NCBI RefSeq assembly: GCF_000425025.1
Contig: NZ_AUKZ01000019.1
Span: 1 to 35,709, forward strand
DNA: 35,709 bases
Reading direction: 5' to 3'
From: Streptococcus castoreus DSM 17536
Lineage (GTDB): Bacteria; Bacillota; Bacilli; Lactobacillales; Streptococcaceae
Positions 30,092 to 35,709 of this stretch are shown one piece after another. Position 1 is the stretch's first letter. Each line of letters opens with the position of its first letter. The notes under the pieces are model-generated. The model was not told the origin of the DNA and did not search any database. It worked only from the letters and a program-made list of their open reading frames with translations. Position numbers and translations under genes: made by a program.

Positions 30092-30699
30092 ATGAAATAT
30101 TTTACCTAATACGTCATGGACAAACCCTTTTTAATGCTCAAGGAAGAGTACAAGGGGCTTGTGATTCTCCATTGACTGAACTTGGAATGATGTAAGCTAA
30201 AGCAGCGGCAGCCTATTTTAAAGAAAAAGGCATCACTTTCAAGCAAGTCTATTCTTCTACTCAGGAAAGAGCGTGTGACATGGCAGAAATTGTATCTGAA
30301 AGAACTGATTATAGTCGTTTAAAAGGTCTTAAAGAGTGGAATTTTGGTGTTATTGAAGCACATCAGGAATACTTAAATCCGAAAATTTAAAGAAGATGGC
30401 TCAGGTTATCGTGATTATTTTGTTGCGTATGGTGGTGAATCAAATCGTCAAGTTTATACTCGGATGGCAGAAACCATTAAAACAGTTTTTGACCAAGAAA
30501 CAGAAAATGAGGCGTCCTTATTTGTTAATCATGGTCTGCCATTACTCAATTTTATCGTCATGCTACTGTAAATCCACCAATTTTAGAAAACGGGATGGCA
30601 AATTGTGCTATTTTAAAATTGTCTTACGACAGCCATAAAATGCAGGTTGAGTCAGTTTACAATCCAGTGGCAAAAGAATATATTTTTATCCGAATTTAA
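30092..30699 (+). pseudogene. Tandem copy of the histidine phosphatase gene, ruined
   Basis: From the ATG at 30092, the second frame gives LIRHGQTLFNAQGRVQGACD, matching the intact copy, then an in-frame TAA in GMM-stop. QVYSSTQERACDM, LKGLKEWNFGVIE and a TAA after YLNPKI follow. The next frame has YFVAYGGESNRQVYTRM and NHGLPLL, and ends early. The last part (NPPILENGMANCAIL) runs to 30699. A one-base loss near the start, two stops and at least two later frameshifts are visible. It is a former paralogue, most similar to 29474-30073. Confidence 0.9.
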
Positions 30700-30836
30700 T
30701 TTAGTATGCTTTAACAAATCATTTTTACAAAAGTTAGTGCATTATGATTAGTTAGAGATGATTTCAACAATGAGATTTCAAAAAAATGATTTAGTCTCAT
30801 GTGGTAGAGAAAAAACTACAAATAGATAGCTTATAA

Positions 30837-32288
<1,452 letters not shown>

Positions 32289-32305
32289 GGAAGAAAAAAT
32301 GAATC

Positions 32306-32340
32306 AAAAGGGACTGTCATTTGTGCAGTTTCTTTTTAAC
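32306..32340 (+). terminator. Terminator after the third glucosidase
   Basis: AAAAGGGACTG (32306-32316) pairs with CAGTTTCTTTT (32326-32336, two G-U pairs) and a T follows. Confidence 0.75.
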
Positions 32341-32416
32341 TGTCATTCAAAAAATGTTCTTGATCAGAAGTTGATAAATCAGCTATAGAGATGTACCATT
32401 GTTCCTATTTTTAGTG

Positions 32417-32422
32417 TATAAT
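32417..32422 (+). promoter_or_regulatory. -10 box of the AI-2E-family gene
   Basis: TATAAT at 32417-32422, about 17 bases before the ATG at 32440, with AAAAGGAG between. No -35 is clear. Confidence 0.45.
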
Positions 32423-32439
32423 AAAAAAAAGGAGTAACC

Positions 32440-33558
32440 ATGAAATTTGAAAAAAAACAAGTCTTCTACCTAGTCCTTGCTTTTGTTCTTTGTTATGCTA
32501 TTTTAGCAAATTGGGAAAATGGTACAGCTATTGTCGAAACTGTTTATAAAACAAGCCTTCCCTTTCTTTACGGAGCTGCAGGAGCTTATATTGTTAATAT
32601 TGTGATGAGTTCTTATGAAAAAGTTTATCTCTATGTTTTTAAGGACTTGCCGATTATGTTGAAGGCTAAAAGAGGCATCTGTTTGCTATTGGCTTATTTT
32701 ACCTTTTTTATTTTGATTATTTGGATTATTTCTATTGTGATTCCAGATCTAATTGCTAGTATCAGCACTCTTACTAAGTTTGATACGACAACTATCAAAG
32801 AAATGATTAATAGTCTTGAACATAATAAATTATTAGCGCGTACTGTTAAATATATTGGCGGGGATGCGAAACTAACAGCTACAATTACCAGTTATAGTCA
32901 GCAATTATTAAAACAATTTATTGGGGTCTTGACGAATATTTTGACATCAGTAACAGCAGTTGCATCAGCTATTATCAATTTGTTCATTAGCTTTGTTTTC
33001 TCTTTGTATGTTCTTGCTAATAAGGAAAGTCTTTGTCATCAAGGCAATACACTAGTCGATACTTATACTGGTAAATATGCTCAACATATCCATTATGTTG
33101 TTGCGTTGTTACACCACCGTTTTCATGGTTTCTTTGTTAGCCAAACCTTAGAAGCAGTCATTTTAGGCTCGCTCACGGCTACTGGAATGTTTCTTTTGCA
33201 GTTACCATTTGCAGGAACGATTGGCATCTTAGTTGCCTTTACAGCCCTTATTCCAGTTATTGGTGCTTCAATTGGTATGGTCATCGGTTTTATCCTGATT
33301 ATGACCCAATCCATGTCTCAAGCGATTGTCTTTCTGATCTTTTTAATGATTTTACAGCAAATTGAAGGAAATTTTATTTATCCAAGAGTTGTTGGGGGCT
33401 CCATTGGATTGCCAGCTATGTGGGTATTGATGGCAATTACAATTGGTGCCTCCTTGAGAGGAATTGTGGGGATGATTATTTCGGTTCCCTTAGCGGCAAC
33501 TTTTTATCAGATGATTAAGGATAATATTCACAAAAAACAAAACTTCAAAAAAAAATAG
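32440..33558 (+). CDS. AI-2E family membrane transporter
   Basis: 372 residues with about seven to eight membrane segments: an N-terminal pair, a polar stretch (about 120-160), then several helices, including the C-terminal QQIEGNFIYPRVVGGSIGLP motif near residue 307 that typifies the family (also called UPF0118). Members export small molecules; the autoinducer-2 link holds for E. coli TqsA only, so the cargo here is not known. It has its own promoter and is followed by a terminator that overlaps its stop codon. Confidence 0.88.
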   Translation: MKFEKKQVFYLVLAFVLCYAILANWENGTAIVETVYKTSLPFLYGAAGAYIVNIVMSSYEKVYLYVFKDLPIMLKAKRGICLLLAYFTFFILIIWIISIVIPDLIASISTLTKFDTTTIKEMINSLEHNKLLARTVKYIGGDAKLTATITSYSQQLLKQFIGVLTNILTSVTAVASAIINLFISFVFSLYVLANKESLCHQGNTLVDTYTGKYAQHIHYVVALLHHRFHGFFVSQTLEAVILGSLTATGMFLLQLPFAGTIGILVAFTALIPVIGASIGMVIGFILIMTQSMSQAIVFLIFLMILQQIEGNFIYPRVVGGSIGLPAMWVLMAITIGASLRGIVGMIISVPLAATFYQMIKDNIHKKQNFKKK

Positions 33559-33587
33559 GTTTCTTTACTGGAAACTTATTTTTTTAT
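33548..33587 (+). terminator. Terminator overlapping the stop of the AI-2E-family gene
   Basis: The A-run and AATAGGTTTC (33548-33563) pair with GAAACTTATTTTTTT (33571-33585), with the T run directly following. Confidence 0.8.
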
Positions 33588-33612
33588 CGAATAAATAGGT
33601 GGAGGTAGTCAG

Positions 33613-34293
33613 ATGTATTCCATCAAATGTGACGATGTTAAATTAATGCCCAGAGAACGACTTATGCGAATGGGAGCAGAGTCTTTGAGTAATCAGGAAT
33701 TACTGGCGATTTTATTACGAACAGGAAATAGGGACAAACACGTTTTAGAACTATCATCTTATCTCTTATCCCATATGGATAGCCTGGCTGATCTCAAGAA
33801 AATGTCATTACAAGAATTGCAAACGTTGACAGGTATTGGAAAGGTTAAAGCAATCGAAATAAAGGCTATGATTGAGCTAGCAGCCCGTATTCAAGCAATA
33901 GAGCAAACTCTAACAGATAGAATCTTATCTAGTGTTCAAGTTGCTGAAAAAATGATAGCAACTCTAGGTGATAAAAAGCAAGAGCATTTAGTTGTCATTT
34001 ATTTAGATAGTCAAAATCATGTTATTGAGGAAAAAACGATCTTTATCGGCACAGTTAGACGGTCGATAGCAGAGCCTAGAGAAATTTTATATTATGCTTG
34101 TAAAAACATGGCAACCAGTTTAATTGTTGTTCATAATCATCCTTCTGGAACTACAGATCCAAGCCCCAATGACTATTGTTTTACAGAAAAAATAAAACGA
34201 TCATGCGAAGACTTAGGCATTATCTGCCTAGATCACATCATCGTTGGTAAGAAAAATTATTTTAGCTTTCGAGAAAAATCCGATCTTTTCTAA
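33613..34293 (+). CDS. radC: RadC family protein (JAB/MPN-type metalloprotein, UPF0758)
   Basis: 226 residues. A helix-hairpin-helix (about 71-85, [12 protein letters not shown]) is followed by a JAB1/MPN-type domain with HNHPSG (174-179; H174, H176) and D187 in PSPND, the metal set. The biochemical role of RadC is not settled, despite its name; it was wrongly thought to act in DNA repair. GGAGG at 33601-33605 sits eight bases before the ATG. The gene converges on rex, with a shared terminator between. Confidence 0.9.
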   Translation: MYSIKCDDVKLMPRERLMRMGAESLSNQELLAILLRTGNRDKHVLELSSYLLSHMDSLADLKKMSLQELQTLTGIGKVKAIEIKAMIELAARIQAIEQTLTDRILSSVQVAEKMIATLGDKKQEHLVVIYLDSQNHVIEEKTIFIGTVRRSIAEPREILYYACKNMATSLIVVHNHPSGTTDPSPNDYCFTEKIKRSCEDLGIICLDHIIVGKKNYFSFREKSDLF

Positions 34294-34357
34294 GCTAGAA
34301 ATAGGTTAATTAAAGTGAACAGTTTTAAACTTTTTTGATGTTCTTCAAAGAAAGTTT

Positions 34358-34407
34358 GGCTATCATTACAGTTTAAGATAACTCTTAAACTGTAGCATGG
34401 CTTTTTA
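34358..34407. terminator. Terminator between radC and rex
   Basis: A perfect 11-base-pair stem ACAGTTTAAGA (34368-34378) / TCTTAAACTGT (34383-34393) with a four-base loop and outer GCTAT/ATGGC pairing. A T run follows on the plus strand, where it serves radC; it reaches into the stop codon of rex. Confidence 0.8.
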
Positions 34408-35058
34408 GTCGAGGTGATTTAGGTGATTTTGGGTCATAAAATAAAGTAAGGTTTGTAATTCACTAGTCAAATCAACGGATTGTACAATAACTCCCTTGGG
34501 AACTTGCAGATGGACAGGAGCGAAACTTAAAATGCCTTTAATTCCTGCATCAATCAATTGCTCTGAAACCTCTTGAGCATGAATACTTGGGACGGTTAAA
34601 ATAGCTGTCTCAATATCTGTGTTTGCCAAGCGTTCTTTGATGGTCGAAATACCATAGATGGGAATATTGTCAGTTGTTTTTGTACCAACAAGAGGATTAT
34701 CATCAATATCAAAGCCCATTGCGATTTGCATTTTATTACGATCATGGAAGCGGTAGTGCAATAAAGCACGACCAATATTTCCACAACCTACCAGAATAAC
34801 GTTTGTTGTGGAGTGGTCATTAAGTAAGTCTGCGAAAAAGTTCACTAATTTAGTGACATTATAGCCAAATCCGCGACGACCTAATTCTCCGAAATACGAA
34901 AAATCACGGCGCACAGTTGCGGAATCAATACCCATGGCATCTGCAATTTGCTTGGAACTGGCTTTTTCAACTTGGTCAGCATGAAAACGTTTAAAAATAC
35001 GGTAATAGAGCGATAAGCGCTTTGCAGTCGCTTTTGGAATAGATTTATCAATAACCAC
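34405..35058 (-). CDS. rex: Redox-sensing transcriptional repressor Rex
   Basis: 217 residues. The winged-helix DNA-binding domain is residues 1-80 ([22 protein letters not shown], then GRRGFGY). The Rossmann domain starts at 85 with [11 protein letters not shown] (90-100) and binds NADH/NAD+. It represses fermentation genes when the NADH:NAD+ ratio is low. The start is GTG at 35058, eight bases after AAGGAG (35067-35072). The C-terminal end is NHLNHLD. The promoter is TTGCAT (35123-35128 on the minus strand) with an 18-base spacer to TACAAT; TTGTGAA near 35115 matches half of a Rex site. Confidence 0.95.
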   Translation of the reverse strand: MVIDKSIPKATAKRLSLYYRIFKRFHADQVEKASSKQIADAMGIDSATVRRDFSYFGELGRRGFGYNVTKLVNFFADLLNDHSTTNVILVGCGNIGRALLHYRFHDRNKMQIAMGFDIDDNPLVGTKTTDNIPIYGISTIKERLANTDIETAILTVPSIHAQEVSEQLIDAGIKGILSFAPVHLQVPKGVIVQSVDLTSELQTLLYFMTQNHLNHLD

Positions 35059-35098
35059 TTGTTAACTCCTTATATTTTTCGTTAGTTGATCTTCATCT

Positions 35099-35128
35099 AT
35101 TGTAACAAAAAGATTGTGAAAAATGCAA
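35099..35128 (-). promoter_or_regulatory. Promoter of rex with a Rex half-site
   Basis: Minus strand TTGCAT (35123-35128), 18-base spacer, TACAAT (35099-35104). TTGTGAA (35114-35120) within the spacer fits one arm of the Rex operator TTGTGAA-N4-TTCACAA; the other arm is poor. Weak self-regulation is possible. Confidence 0.55.
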
Positions 35129-35259
35129 CATTTTGATTTGTTTTGAAGTGTAAAAAAGAAAAAATGGTTGATACTCGTGGTGCTAGTTAATCTCAAAATA
35201 CAATAAAAAGCCCAAAAGGACTATACTGTAAGTGACCAAACAAACAGGAGGTAGTCCAA

Positions 35260-35709
35260 ATGAGCCACTTACAGTATACCGCTAAATCCCATCACTTACA
35301 ATGGAATTTGAAGCAATTATCAAAAATTTGCCATCAGCTGTATCGTGAGTATTGTCCAGAAGGCTTAAAACACCGTCGTAACGTTAGCTTGTCCAAGGTC
35401 TCAGACGAATCTCTACTAGTCTTACTGCTCTTGCAAGCTGAATTAGGAATTAAGTCTCAACGGCATTTTTATCGTATCTGTCAACTCTTTCCTTGCGGTC
35501 ATCTTCTTGAAAGAAGTCGCTTTAATCGACGAGCAAGACAATTAATTTGGCTAGTCCAAGCCATCAGACAAGCAATGAATGCTCACATATCTCCTGATAC
35601 AGTAGTCATCATCGACAGTTTTCCTCTGCTACTTTGTCAACCTGTCCGCAATCATAGAGCCCGTATTTTTGAAGGACTGGCGGACATTGGTTATAACGCT
35701 TCTAAGCAT
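35260..35709 (+). CDS. IS982-family transposase, N-terminal 150 residues (cut by window end)
   Basis: An ATG at 35260 with AGGAGG just upstream opens a frame that runs unbroken to the window end. The protein starts MSHLQYTAKSHHLQWNLK, has LLVLLLLQAELGIKSQRHFYRI, and shows VVIIDSFPLLLCQPVRN with the first Asp of the DDE triad, then ARIFEGLADIGYN. This is the IS982 transposase pattern. The element begins somewhere near 35200-35225. Nothing suggests it is broken within the window. Confidence 0.8.
   Translation, partial: MSHLQYTAKSHHLQWNLKQLSKICHQLYREYCPEGLKHRRNVSLSKVSDESLLVLLLLQAELGIKSQRHFYRICQLFPCGHLLERSRFNRRARQLIWLVQAIRQAMNAHISPDTVVIIDSFPLLLCQPVRNHRARIFEGLADIGYNASKH

Noticed and set aside
30396..30638. 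80-residue open frame as a small gene
   Set aside because: It crosses the ruined phosphatase copy in a non-family frame; the family residues are found in other frames there.
35114..35130. Full Rex operator upstream of rex
   Set aside because: Only one arm (TTGTGAA) matches well; the other arm is poor, so I list it only as a half-site.

Overview
The window is a low-GC Gram-positive chromosome segment. It most likely comes from a pyogenic-group Streptococcus (S. pyogenes / S. dysgalactiae / S. canis type). The evidence is the fol cluster order folC-folE-folP-folB-folK followed by murB-potABCD, the Rex and RadC neighbours, LicT/RAT control of a beta-glucoside PTS, and streptococcal-type IS fragments. 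The species cannot be fixed from sequence reading alone.

Layout. Positions 1-244 hold the 3' end of an IS630-type transposase. Then come a secreted D-Ala-D-Ala carboxypeptidase and, facing it across a shared terminator, a membrane-anchored polysaccharide deacetylase. hom (homoserine dehydrogenase) is followed by a frameshifted thrB, so threonine synthesis from aspartate is probably broken. Positions 5173-8716 carry a five-gene folate operon. Positions 8845-13545 carry murB and the tightly overlapping spermidine/putrescine importer potABCD. A ClC-type anion transporter follows.

Positions 15391-32288 form a beta-glucoside region. LicT antiterminator, a perfect-looking RAT/terminator switch with an upstream cre-like box, and the EIIBCA permease come first. 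After a decayed IS3-type element come an AraC-family regulator, a 6-phospho-beta-glucosidase and an SGNH esterase. A second and a third 6-phospho-beta-glucosidase lie further on, with a HAD phosphatase, a histidine phosphatase and the ruined tandem copy of that phosphatase. GATA(G/C)TATC-centred palindromes surround the araC-like gene and recur before the second glucosidase, which suggests one regulon.

Embedded in this region are an old-yellow-enzyme gene whose start codon reads ATA, next to a ruined HxlR-type regulator, and a two-gene unit: a TetR-family regulator with a divergent second LepA (EF4-like GTPase). The TetR/LepA unit has a consensus TTGACA-17-TATAAT promoter overlaid by a palindromic operator. 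The right end returns to housekeeping genes (AI-2E-family membrane protein, radC, rex) and stops inside an IS982-like transposase.

Overall this is a chromosomal backbone with an expanded and partly decaying sugar-catabolism region. I see no CRISPR array, rRNA, tRNA or prophage. The most interesting candidates are the TetR-LepA2 unit, the shared palindrome set, a possible short RNA between the araC-like gene and bglA, and the ATA-start oxidoreductase.
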